Assembly (NCBI GenBank): GCA_005889345.1
Contig: VBFR01000193.1
Location: 1-33,683, forward strand
Length of the DNA stretch: 33,683 nucleotides
Source of the DNA: Chloroflexota bacterium
GTDB taxonomy: Bacteria; Chloroflexota; Dormibacteria; CF-121
Direction of reading: 5' to 3'
Part shown: one piece after another, positions 9,544 through 16,739 of the stretch
How the letters are laid out: each line of letters begins with the position of its first letter
How positions within the stretch are numbered: the first letter of the stretch is position 1
Notes under the pieces: generated by a model
The model's input: the letters and a program-made list of their open reading frames with translations, nothing else
Told to the model about the DNA's origin: nothing
Databases searched by the model: none
Position numbers and translations under genes: made by a program

Positions 9544-9962
9544 CATGCCAGGACGGTGACCTGGAAGTGTCGTTCGCGCGGCCCGTCGAAGTCGGCGAAG
9601 AAGATCCCCTGCCAGCGTCCGAGCGCCAGGCGCCCCTGGCGCACCGGCACGGATTGCGAGCTGCCCACCAGGGTGGCTTTGATGTGCGCCGCGGCGTTCC
9701 CCTCGGCGTGGCGGTAGCCGTTCTCCCAGGGGACGAGCGCCTCGAGCCTCTGAAGGATGTCGGACAAGGCGTCTGGATCCGCGTTCTCGTTGATGAAGAC
9801 CCCCGCCGTGGTGTGCGGCACGTACACCTGGCAGAGACCGGTCTCGATGCCGCTCTCGCGGACCACCTGTTGCACCCGATCGGTGATGTTGATCGCATCA
9901 GCGCGCTTGCCCGACCGGACCGCCAGGACGTCGGTTTTCACCGCGCTCGCCATCATCGACAT
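9543..9962 (-). CDS. YjbQ / UPF0047 family protein
   Basis: A 139-residue protein with the family signature YVPHTTAGVFINENADPD and the later HAEGNAAAHIKATLVG and LGRWQGIFFADFDGPR motifs, covering the whole domain. UPF0047/YjbQ proteins are small trimers; one reported activity is weak thiamine-phosphate synthase activity, and the physiological role is unclear. Several starts are possible (ATG at 9962, 9956 or 9953); upstream in-frame starts would cross into the divergent GH15 gene. The 9962 start is chosen for a GAAGGA 12 bases upstream, which is long spacing, so the start is uncertain by a few codons. Confidence 0.88.
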   Translation of the reverse strand: MSMMASAVKTDVLAVRSGKRADAINITDRVQQVVRESGIETGLCQVYVPHTTAGVFINENADPDALSDILQRLEALVPWENGYRHAEGNAAAHIKATLVGSSQSVPVRQGRLALGRWQGIFFADFDGPRERHFQVTVLA

Positions 9963-10011
9963 CGTAACAACGGATCCTTCGATCTCCCAAGCGGGAGACC
10001 GGGACCCCATA

Positions 10012-11988
10012 ATGGCCGACGTGCGCGACCTGCCGATTGGCAACGGGTCCCTGCTGGTCAACTTCGATCGCAATTACCAGCTGCGCGACATCTATTACCC
10101 GCGTGTCGGCCAGGAGAACCACACCAGCGGCGAGCCCTGCCGCTTCGGGATCTGGGTGGATGGTCGGTTCAGCTGGCTCGATGACCCGGCCTGGTCGCGC
10201 AACCTCGTCTATCTCCCCGACACGCTGGTTACGAACGTCACCCTTCGTCATCCGGATCTCACGGTCACGCTGACCTTCAACGACACGGTCGACCTCGGCC
10301 GCGACATGTTCCTTCGACGGGTCAAGGTCTTGAACGAGGGCTCCGAGCGGGAAGTTCGCCTCTTCTTCCACTACGACTGGCACATCTACGGCACGGAGGT
10401 CGGCGACACCGTGATGTACTACCCGGCCGTCAAAGGGCTGGTCGCCTATAAGGGTCAGCGTTGCTTCGCCGCCTGCGGCCAGGTCGGCGATCGCATCGGG
10501 CTTGATGGGTACGCCTGCGGTAAGAAAGACGTCGGCGGCGCGCAGGGGACCTGGCGGGACGCCGAAGATGGGGAGCTTGGGAACAACCCCATCGAGCAAG
10601 GCTCGGTCGACATGACGCTCGCGCTCAACCTCGGCCGCATCGCCCAGGGGCAGGAGGGCACCGCCTACCAGTGGCTGATCGCCGCGCGCAACTTTGCCGA
10701 GATGCAGGCGGTCGCGGACGTCGTCACCCTGCGCGGACCAGAAGCCTTCCTCGTGCGCACGCGCTCGTACTGGACCGCGTGGGTCAACAAGGAGGAGCGA
10801 GAGTTCGCGGACCTCTCGCCCCAGGTCGCTGCCCTCTTTCGCCGATGCTTGCTGGTGGTCCGCACCCAGATCGACAGCGGAGGCGCCGTGCTCGCCGCCA
10901 ACGACGCCGACGTCGTCAAGTTCGCGCGCGATACCTATAGCTACATGTGGCCGCGGGACGCCGCGCTGGCGGTCTACGCCATGGACCAGGCCGGTTACGT
11001 CGACGTTCCCCGGCGGTTCTTCGAGCTCTGCGCTCGCATTGTCACCAAGGAGGGCTACTTCCGGCACAAGTACACGCCGGCCGGTGACCCAGGAAGCAGC
11101 TGGCACCCCTGGGTCGATGCCACCGGAAAGCCGCAATACCCGATCCAGGAGGACGAGACCGGCCTGGTCCTGTTCGCCCTCTGGCAGCACTACGACCGTC
11201 ATAAGGACTTCGAGTTCTTCAAGGCGTACTACCGGCCCCTGATCATCCTGGTCGGCGATTTCCTGGCCAGCTACATCGACCCGCTCACCGGGCTGCCACA
11301 GCCCAGCTATGACCTCTGGGAGGAGCGGCGCGGCGTGATGAGTTTCACGGTAGCTGCCGTCTGGGTCGGCTTGCGGGCCGCCGCCAACTTCGCCGCGCTC
11401 TACGGCGAGATGACCCTGGCTGACCGCTACCGGGGCGTGGCGGACGGCATCCGGCAGGGCACACTGCGCTTCCTCTTCGATCCGGAGCTGAACCGCTTCA
11501 TCCGCCGCATCTACGTCAAGCCCGATGGGACGACGGCGCGCGACCTGACGATCGACTCCAGCGTCTACGGGCTCTGGTACTTCGGCATGTTCGCCGCCGA
11601 CGATCCGCAGATCGTCAGCACCATGAAGGCGGTCTACGAACGGCTCTGGTGCAAGACTGCGGTTGGCGGCATCGCCCGCTATGAAAACGACTGGTACTAC
11701 CAGGTGAGCCAGGACATCGGCAATGTCCCCGGCAACCCCTGGTTCATCTGCACGATGTGGTATGGGCAGTGGCTGGTGAGCCAGGCGCGCTCGCCGGACG
11801 ACCTCAAGAAGGCGCACGAGATCCTGGAATGGGTTGCGCAGGCCGCCTTGCCCAGCGGGGTGCTCTCCGAGCAGCTCGACCCCTACACCAAGGCGCCCAT
11901 CTCGGTCTCACCGCTGACCTGGAGCCATGCCACGCTGGTGTCCCTGGTCAACGAGTACGTTCGCAAACGGAAGGCGCTGACGGCCTAG
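10012..11988 (+). CDS. Glycoside hydrolase family 15 protein (glucoamylase/trehalase-like)
   Basis: A 658-residue cytosolic-type GH15 enzyme; no signal peptide is visible. The N-terminal beta-sandwich (about 1-260) is followed by the (alpha/alpha)6 barrel containing YMWPRDAALAVYAMDQAGY (311-329), the catalytic-acid region YDLWEERRG (E437/E438) and the catalytic-base region GVLSEQLDP (E620). GH15 enzymes invert alpha-glucosidic bonds in starch fragments, glucodextran or trehalose; substrate cannot be decided here. The ATG at 10012 begins the family N-terminus (LPIGNGSLLVNFDRNYQLRDIYYPRVG); longer in-frame starts run antisense through the yjbQ-like gene. A small hairpin TCTCCC-AAGC-GGGAGA (9983-9998) lies just upstream and contains the likely GGGAG ribosome site. 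Confidence 0.93.
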   Translation: MADVRDLPIGNGSLLVNFDRNYQLRDIYYPRVGQENHTSGEPCRFGIWVDGRFSWLDDPAWSRNLVYLPDTLVTNVTLRHPDLTVTLTFNDTVDLGRDMFLRRVKVLNEGSEREVRLFFHYDWHIYGTEVGDTVMYYPAVKGLVAYKGQRCFAACGQVGDRIGLDGYACGKKDVGGAQGTWRDAEDGELGNNPIEQGSVDMTLALNLGRIAQGQEGTAYQWLIAARNFAEMQAVADVVTLRGPEAFLVRTRSYWTAWVNKEEREFADLSPQVAALFRRCLLVVRTQIDSGGAVLAANDADVVKFARDTYSYMWPRDAALAVYAMDQAGYVDVPRRFFELCARIVTKEGYFRHKYTPAGDPGSSWHPWVDATGKPQYPIQEDETGLVLFALWQHYDRHKDFEFFKAYYRPLIILVGDFLASYIDPLTGLPQPSYDLWEERRGVMSFTVAAVWVGLRAAANFAALYGEMTLADRYRGVADGIRQGTLRFLFDPELNRFIRRIYVKPDGTTARDLTIDSSVYGLWYFGMFAADDPQIVSTMKAVYERLWCKTAVGGIARYENDWYYQVSQDIGNVPGNPWFICTMWYGQWLVSQARSPDDLKKAHEILEWVAQAALPSGVLSEQLDPYTKAPISVSPLTWSHATLVSLVNEYVRKRKALTA

Positions 11989-12037
11989 GGCCAAGACCCG
12001 ATGTTTTGCTTCGGCTCGCTTTGCTATTCTCGACTGC

Positions 12038-12172
12038 GTGCACGGCGTGCTGGCGGCGCTCAAGGCGGATTTCGGCTGCCTGCTCGTCGCCGTGCTCTTC
12101 ATCATCATCATGGCGTCGACGATCATCTTCGCGACGATCCTTACGCCACCAGCCCATAACCCCTTCGTGTGA
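12038..12172 (+). CDS. Small single-pass membrane protein ahead of the Rieske gene
   Basis: A 44-codon gene starting at GTG 12038. It encodes a short amphipathic N-terminus (HGVLAALKADFG), one hydrophobic segment (about residues 14-36, CLLVAVLFIIIMASTIIFATI) and a short tail. Its TGA overlaps the Rieske ATG (TGATG), which indicates translational coupling. A TATTCT at 12025-12030 lies 7 bases before the GTG, the leaderless-promoter spacing, so this would be the first gene of the respiratory cluster. No homologue is recognised; a small subunit or assembly factor of the bc complex is a reasonable guess from position. Confidence 0.7.
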   Translation: MHGVLAALKADFGCLLVAVLFIIIMASTIIFATILTPPAHNPFV

Positions 12173-12744
12173 TGTCTGCCTCCTTCAAACGTCTCATGGA
12201 GGACAGCCGCGAGATGTCGCGGCGGAGCTTTCTCGCCATCGCCGGCTGGGTCGGTTTCACCGCCGCGTCGGCGATCGCTCTCTACCAGAGCCTCAAGTTT
12301 GTCTACCCGAACGCAACCTACGAGGACCCGCCGGCCTTCAAGGCGGACGCACCCGGCACCTACGGGGTCGGGTCGACCACGGTCCTCATCGACAAGCGCG
12401 TCGTCATCAACCACGATCCCAATGGGTTCTACGCGATCAGCTTGATCTGCACCCACCTGGGCTGCACGCCCCGCTACTTCCAGGACGTCACCAGCGACCT
12501 GGTCGACGCCGGCACCTCGATTTCCAAGGATCCCGATACCGGGCAGCAGGCGACCAAGGCCAGCCCGGCGCTCCCCGGCTTCAAGTGCCCCTGCCATGGC
12601 AGCCGCTACTTCCGCGACGCGATCAACTTCTTCGGGCCGGCGCCCCGGCCGATGGACCGGGTCCACCTCGAGGTGGCCCCGGATGGGAAACTCTTGATCG
12701 ACCGCTCCGTCATCGTGGATCGCGCGTTCCGCCTGAAAGTCTGA
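12172..12744 (+). CDS. Rieske [2Fe-2S] subunit of a cytochrome bc complex
   Basis: Accepts electrons from quinol at the Qo site and passes them to cytochrome c. The 190-residue protein has a twin-arginine N-terminus (SRRSFLAIAGWVGF, 16-29) with one membrane helix, then the Rieske fold: box I CTHLGC (93-98) and box II CPCHGS (139-144). By family analogy C93, H95, C139 and H142 bind the cluster and C98-C141 form the disulfide. Between the boxes is an insertion of about 20 residues (105-130) compared with minimal Rieske proteins. A GTG 3 bases upstream is an alternative start. It leads the set Rieske - cyt b - subunit IV - cyt c. Confidence 0.95.
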   Translation: MSASFKRLMEDSREMSRRSFLAIAGWVGFTAASAIALYQSLKFVYPNATYEDPPAFKADAPGTYGVGSTTVLIDKRVVINHDPNGFYAISLICTHLGCTPRYFQDVTSDLVDAGTSISKDPDTGQQATKASPALPGFKCPCHGSRYFRDAINFFGPAPRPMDRVHLEVAPDGKLLIDRSVIVDRAFRLKV

Positions 12745-12764
12745 TCGGCTAACCAGGAGGGTTC

Positions 12765-13496
12765 ATGACCGTTATCCGTGCGGCGCTGGATGAGATGTTC
12801 GCCGTCATCGGGCAGATGGTCGGCTCGGTCTTCCGTCACGGCCTTCCGCTCACCGACAAGATCGCGGCCCGCACAGCGCTCACGAACTTTTTCCTTCACA
12901 TCCACCCGGTTCGGGTGCGACGCTCCTGGATCCGGATGTCGTACACCCTCTGCCTCGGCGGACTGTCCTTCTTCCTCTTCATCGTGTTGACCGTCACCGG
13001 GCTCTTCCTGATGTTCTATTACGTGCCTTCGACCAGTCACGCCTACCAGGACATGCGTGATCTGCAATTCGTCGTCACCTTCGGCGGCGTCATCCGCAAC
13101 ATGCACCGCTGGGCGGCGCACGCGATGGTGATCACAGTCTGGCTGCACATGGCGCGCGTCTTCTTGACGGGGTCCTACAAGAAGCCGCGCGAGTTCAACT
13201 GGGGCGTCGGCACCCTGCTGCTGCTGATCACGCTGCTGCTCAGCTTCACCGGCTACCTGCTGCCCTGGGACCAACTCTCCATCTGGGCGGTGACGGTGGG
13301 GACCAACATGGCGAAGTACGCCCCCATCGCGGGGCCCTATACCCGCTACCTGCTGATTGGTGGGCGGGTGGTCGGTGACAATGCGCTGCTGCGCTTCTAT
13401 GTGCTGCATGTCGTGGGCTTACCGCTGGCGGCGTTCCTCCTGATGGTCGTCCACTTCTGGCGAGTCCGAAAAGATGGCTTCAGCGGGGGCCTGTAG
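12765..13496 (+). CDS. Cytochrome b6-like subunit (N-terminal cytochrome b)
   Basis: A 243-residue four-helix diheme cytochrome b. The heme ligands are H114 and H128 ([19 protein letters not shown]), with H215 and H230 in the fourth helix. The second pair has 14 intervening residues, as in cytochrome b6, rather than 13 as in mitochondrial cytochrome b. [13 protein letters not shown] carries the Qo-side loop. With the separate subunit-IV-like gene 6 bases downstream, the complex is of split b6f/menaquinol type. A ribosome site (AGGAGG) precedes the ATG. Confidence 0.95.
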   Translation: MTVIRAALDEMFAVIGQMVGSVFRHGLPLTDKIAARTALTNFFLHIHPVRVRRSWIRMSYTLCLGGLSFFLFIVLTVTGLFLMFYYVPSTSHAYQDMRDLQFVVTFGGVIRNMHRWAAHAMVITVWLHMARVFLTGSYKKPREFNWGVGTLLLLITLLLSFTGYLLPWDQLSIWAVTVGTNMAKYAPIAGPYTRYLLIGGRVVGDNALLRFYVLHVVGLPLAAFLLMVVHFWRVRKDGFSGGL

Positions 13497-13502
13497 TTAG
13501 GC

Positions 13503-14042
13503 ATGGCCACCGAAACACGCGACCGTATCGCGGCCCGCGACCGGGTGGAACAGCGCCGCCGCCAGGAAGCTCCGTCGACCGTTCGCGACGACAGCGAGGA
13601 CGAGATGGTCGTGTCCTTCCCCGAGTTCGTCTTCAAGGAGTTCATCGCCGCGGTCGCCATGACCGTCTTTTTGATCCTGGTCTCGATCTGGTTGCAGGCG
13701 CCCTTGCTGGGCAAGGCGAACCCGGGCATGACGCCCAACCCGTCGAAGGCGCCCTGGTACTTCCTCGGGCTGCAGGAGCTGCTCTCGCGTTTCCCGCCGC
13801 TGATGGCGGGCGTCGCCTTTCCGACTTTCGTGATCGTGCTCATGATCCTGGTGCCGTTTCTGGATCGCAACCCGAGCCGGCGGCCGTCGGAGCGGAAAGT
13901 CGCCATCATCCTCTTTGCGCTCTACACCGCGATCGTGGTCGCACTCGTCATCATCGGCACCTTCTTCCGCGGCCATGAGTTCGTCTGGGACTGGGGCTGG
14001 GTGCTGGGCAATCCCCAGACCTGCGGAGGAAAGCCGTGCTAG
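13503..14042 (+). CDS. Subunit IV-like (C-terminal cytochrome b) protein of the bc complex
   Basis: A 179-residue protein equivalent to PetD or the C-terminal half of cytochrome b. After a charged N-terminus of about 38 residues come three predicted membrane helices (about 45-68, 100-121 and 133-156). The Qo-site region reads TPNPSKAPWYFLGLQELL, where APWY replaces the canonical PEWY; variants of this loop are typical of menaquinol-oxidising complexes. The acidic residue normally used for proton release is therefore absent from this motif. It overlaps the cytochrome c gene by 7 bases. Confidence 0.93.
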   Translation: MATETRDRIAARDRVEQRRRQEAPSTVRDDSEDEMVVSFPEFVFKEFIAAVAMTVFLILVSIWLQAPLLGKANPGMTPNPSKAPWYFLGLQELLSRFPPLMAGVAFPTFVIVLMILVPFLDRNPSRRPSERKVAIILFALYTAIVVALVIIGTFFRGHEFVWDWGWVLGNPQTCGGKPC

Positions 14043-15052
14043 GGCGCGCCTTCCTGGCGGTGAGCGTGGCCTTTCTGCTGTTGCTCGGCTTTGCCTTCTA
14101 CCAGGACCTGAGCCGGCCGTGGGCGCCGATCCAGGAGAAGTACGCATCACAGTACGGGCAGGACTTTCCCATCCAGGTCCAGCAGCTCTTTCCCAAGGTC
14201 CAGGTCAACGGCCAGTTCATGGTGGAGCGCTGCATCACCTGCCACGTCCCCGACATCGCAAAGATCGGGCCGCAACAGGCGGCCGGGCGACTCGGTCCCA
14301 ACCATCCATCGGTGATCACGGACGCGGTCTTCGCGAAGTACGGCCAGGAGACCCTGATCTGCCGCCCGGCCACGGCCGCTGCCAGTCCCTCGCCGAGCGC
14401 CTCACCGAAGCCGTCAGCGTCGGCCGCACCATCGTCATCGGCGGCGCCGGCCACCGCCGCTTCACCCGGTCCGGCGGCGTCACCGGCGGCGTCACCGGCG
14501 GCATCGCCTTCCGCGGCGGCGGCCCCCGCCACCCGTTGCCTCGACCCACGCGCCCAGCCCTACTACGTGCTCGACGCCAACGGCAAGGTGGTGAACGACC
14601 CGTCGACGAACAAACCCGTTGTCGCGCAGCTCACCGGCTTCATCCCGAACGCCTACAAAGGGTTGGGCATCGACGAGAGCGGCTGCATCATCTGCCACAA
14701 CGGCAACCGCCAGGCGACCGACCAGGCGGGCGCCCACCAGAATCTGGTCGCCAACCCATTTGGGACCTTCGACAGGGCGCCGCAGCTGTATGAGAACAAC
14801 TGCGCGCAGTGTCACGGAGCCACGGGTGAGGGCGGTAAGGGTCCGCCCTTGAACGACCAGAACCGGCTGGGCTTCTTCAACGACGATTATTACTACCGCT
14901 GCATCTACCTGGGCAACACGGGCGAGGAACACAAGGGCACGATCATGCCGGCGTGGGGCGCCAACAAACTGCTCCCGCAGCCGATCAACGACAACATCAA
15001 CCTGCTGGTGCACTGGATCCGAATGTGGCAGCAATACACGAGTCAGCCATGA
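14036..15052 (+). CDS. Membrane-anchored triheme cytochrome c of the bc complex
   Basis: A 338-residue protein with an uncleaved signal/anchor helix (3-23) and three covalent heme sites: CITCH (66-70), CIICH (217-221) and CAQCH (256-260). The last heme lies in a regular class I cytochrome c domain with likely axial methionine M304 (IMPAWG). Between residues 111 and 167 lies an Ala/Ser/Pro-rich insertion bounded by cysteines C110 and C168, presumably a flexible linker in the extracytoplasmic space. It probably takes electrons from the Rieske protein and hands them to the oxidase encoded downstream. Starts at GTG inside the end of the subunit IV gene. Confidence 0.92.
   Translation: MLGRAFLAVSVAFLLLLGFAFYQDLSRPWAPIQEKYASQYGQDFPIQVQQLFPKVQVNGQFMVERCITCHVPDIAKIGPQQAAGRLGPNHPSVITDAVFAKYGQETLICRPATAAASPSPSASPKPSASAAPSSSAAPATAASPGPAASPAASPAASPSAAAAPATRCLDPRAQPYYVLDANGKVVNDPSTNKPVVAQLTGFIPNAYKGLGIDESGCIICHNGNRQATDQAGAHQNLVANPFGTFDRAPQLYENNCAQCHGATGEGGKGPPLNDQNRLGFFNDDYYYRCIYLGNTGEEHKGTIMPAWGANKLLPQPINDNINLLVHWIRMWQQYTSQP
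14473..14508 (+). repeat. 12-bp tandem repeat in the cytochrome c linker
   Basis: Two identical copies of GGCGGCGTCACC (14473-14484, 14485-14496) and a third with two changes (14497-14508) lie in frame in the Ala/Ser/Pro linker. In-frame gain or loss of units would change linker length only. Confidence 0.85.
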
Positions 15053-15089
15053 ATCACCCCGTCGAATCTGCGACTCTCCGGGGACCCCG

Positions 15090-15221
15090 ATGAGACGCCA
15101 ACAGCTCAAGAACTTGATCGGGACCGTCTTCGCCTTCGCCGTGATCGTGGGGTTGACCGCGCTCGTGATCGTGGCGGAGAACCTGCTCGACGTCACCAAG
15201 GCGCACAAGGCGGGCGGCTGA
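15090..15221 (+). CDS. Small single-pass membrane protein in the respiratory cluster (43 aa)
   Basis: ATG at 15090, just after GGGGA. The product has a basic N-terminus (MRRQQLKN), one membrane helix (about 9-32) and a short charged tail (DVTKAHKAGG). Its TGA overlaps the next ATG (TGATG). Position between the bc complex and the oxidase suggests a small structural subunit of either complex or of a supercomplex. No family was recognised, and the gene is short enough to be missed by automatic annotation. Confidence 0.65.
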   Translation: MRRQQLKNLIGTVFAFAVIVGLTALVIVAENLLDVTKAHKAGG

Positions 15222-15355
15222 TGGTCCCGGCGCTCGTCCATTTGCTCAACCTCGCGCGCGACCCGGGAGCCGGCGATTTCTTCTTCGTCCTGGTCTGGGC
15301 CGTGTGCACGCTTCTGCTGGTGGCCTTCTACTGCTACCGGATGTTCCAGCGGTAG
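15221..15355 (+). CDS. Small single-pass membrane protein in the respiratory cluster (44 aa)
   Basis: ATG at 15221 is coupled to the preceding stop. The product has a soluble N-terminus (VPALVHLLNLARDPGAGD), one aromatic-rich membrane helix (about 20-39, with two cysteines) and a basic end (YRMFQR), implying an N-out, C-in orientation by the positive-inside rule. Not recognised. The paired arrangement with the preceding small gene supports both being real. Confidence 0.65.
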   Translation: MVPALVHLLNLARDPGAGDFFFVLVWAVCTLLLVAFYCYRMFQR

Positions 15356-15369
15356 CTGTCCCAGCCCCC

Positions 15370-15768
15370 GTGGTCGAGCTGCATCCTACCCCGGTCGTGC
15401 GCCCGCCTCGGCGCCGCGCGAGTGTCCGGCTGGCGACCTGGCTGTCGATCGTGCCTGGGCTGGGCCAGTTGTACAACCGTCAACCGAAAAAGGCGGTCAT
15501 CTTCCTCTTCGGTGTGGTCCTGCTCTTCCTGGTGACGCTGAACATCCCGGGCGCGACCGCTGAGCTCCTGGCGTTCTGGAGGCCGCGCGGCAGCGCGATG
15601 GTGCTGCTGTCACTGCTGGCGGAGATGGTGTCGCTGCTGATCTTCATCAGCACCTTCCTGCTGGCGCTGACCTTCTGGTACGACGCCATGCACGACGCCC
15701 GCCGGACGGCGCAGGAGCGGAACGGCGAGCGGCAACCCGGCGGCCGCTGGTGGCTGTTTCACCGATGA
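15370..15768 (+). CDS. Small membrane protein with PGLGQLY (TM2/DUF5683-like) motif
   Basis: Chosen start GTG 15370 gives 132 residues; the longer GTG start at 15304 would overlap the preceding small gene by 52 bases. After an arginine-rich N-terminus comes a re-entrant-like helix with SIVPGLGQLYNRQPKKA (about 27-43), then a membrane helix (44-60) and another (about 77-99) and a basic tail. The PGxGQxYN..KG/A motif is shared by TM2-domain and DUF5683-type proteins of unknown function. Its stop overlaps the coxB start (ATGA), so it is part of the oxidase operon, possibly an assembly factor. Confidence 0.7.
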   Translation: MVELHPTPVVRPPRRRASVRLATWLSIVPGLGQLYNRQPKKAVIFLFGVVLLFLVTLNIPGATAELLAFWRPRGSAMVLLSLLAEMVSLLIFISTFLLALTFWYDAMHDARRTAQERNGERQPGGRWWLFHR

Positions 15769-16730
15769 TGACGCCGCTGGTCGCTACACTCGTGGGCGTG
15801 CCTGCGGTCAGTGTCACGCCGCTGGACTGTGCCGGCCCGAATGCCTGCGACATCGTCAGCGTCTACACCAGCGTCTTCTGGATCGCGATGGCGGTGCTCG
15901 TCATCGTGGGTGGCCTCCTCGTCTACGCGGCGCTGCGCTTCCGCCGCACGGATGATCGCGAGCCGGCCCAGGTGCACGGCAACCCTCGCCTGGAGATCCT
16001 CTGGACGGCGGTCCCGCTGGTGATCGTGTCGTTTCTGTTCGTCCGGACCACGCTGCGGATGGATTACGTGCGAAACGGGCCGCCGCCGCAACAGACCATC
16101 CAGGTGACGGGCATCCAGTGGGCCTGGTCATTCAAGTACCCGAACGGCAAGACCAGTATCACCAGGCTGACGATCCCGGTGGGCCAGGTCGTCCGCCTGC
16201 AGGTCACGAGCAAAGACGTGCTCCACTCCTTCTGGGTGCCGCGCTTGGGCGGGCAGATCTACGCCAAGCCCGGTTATCAGAACAGCGGCTGGATCGAGGC
16301 TAGCCAGCCAGGCCAATACCTGGGCCAATGCAATGAGCTCTGCGGGCTCTATCACTACTCCATGCTCCTGGAAGTGGACGCCGTGTCGGACGCGGATTAC
16401 CAGGCTTTCTTGAGCGGCGCAGCCGCACCTGGCGCGGCGGCCGAGAAGGTGACCGGCGCGCCTGCCACAGTCAATGTCGGGGAGACCGACGCCTTGAAGT
16501 TCGATCCGGCCAGTACGACGGCAAAGGTCGGTGATGTCATCGAGTGGAAGAACAACGGGTCGCTCGTCCACAACGTGGTCTTCGACAACCAGGGCCTGCC
16601 GAGCTCGGATCCCATGAACCAGGGTGACGCCTTCGAGGTCAAATTTACAAAGGCCGGTACGTACACCTATGTCTGCAAATTCCACGAAGCGAACAACATG
16701 CGGGGAACCATCACGGTGACCGGAGGATGA
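15765..16730 (+). CDS. coxB: Cytochrome c oxidase subunit II fused to a C-terminal cupredoxin domain
   Basis: Binds CuA and receives electrons for the oxidase. From ATG 15765 the product has 321 residues: an N-terminal hydrophobic leader, two membrane helices (about 33-58 and 77-95) and a CuA domain with H154 (VLHSFW), C189, E191, C193, H197 and M200 (GQCNELCGLYHYSM). After an Ala-rich linker (218-232) a second blue-copper domain occupies 235-321, with H269 (LVHNVVF), C304, H307 and M312 (YVCKFHEANNM), a complete type 1 copper set. In caa3 oxidases this position is held by a cytochrome c domain. A GTG at 15750 is a less likely start. Confidence 0.93.
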   Translation: MMTPLVATLVGVPAVSVTPLDCAGPNACDIVSVYTSVFWIAMAVLVIVGGLLVYAALRFRRTDDREPAQVHGNPRLEILWTAVPLVIVSFLFVRTTLRMDYVRNGPPPQQTIQVTGIQWAWSFKYPNGKTSITRLTIPVGQVVRLQVTSKDVLHSFWVPRLGGQIYAKPGYQNSGWIEASQPGQYLGQCNELCGLYHYSMLLEVDAVSDADYQAFLSGAAAPGAAAEKVTGAPATVNVGETDALKFDPASTTAKVGDVIEWKNNGSLVHNVVFDNQGLPSSDPMNQGDAFEVKFTKAGTYTYVCKFHEANNMRGTITVTGG

Positions 16731-16739
16731 AGGAGGCAC

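Noticed and set aside
9898-11817. A 639-codon minus-strand frame opposite the GH15 gene
   Set aside because: No domains, typical antisense composition (V/D/E/G/R-rich); the GH15 protein has all family motifs.
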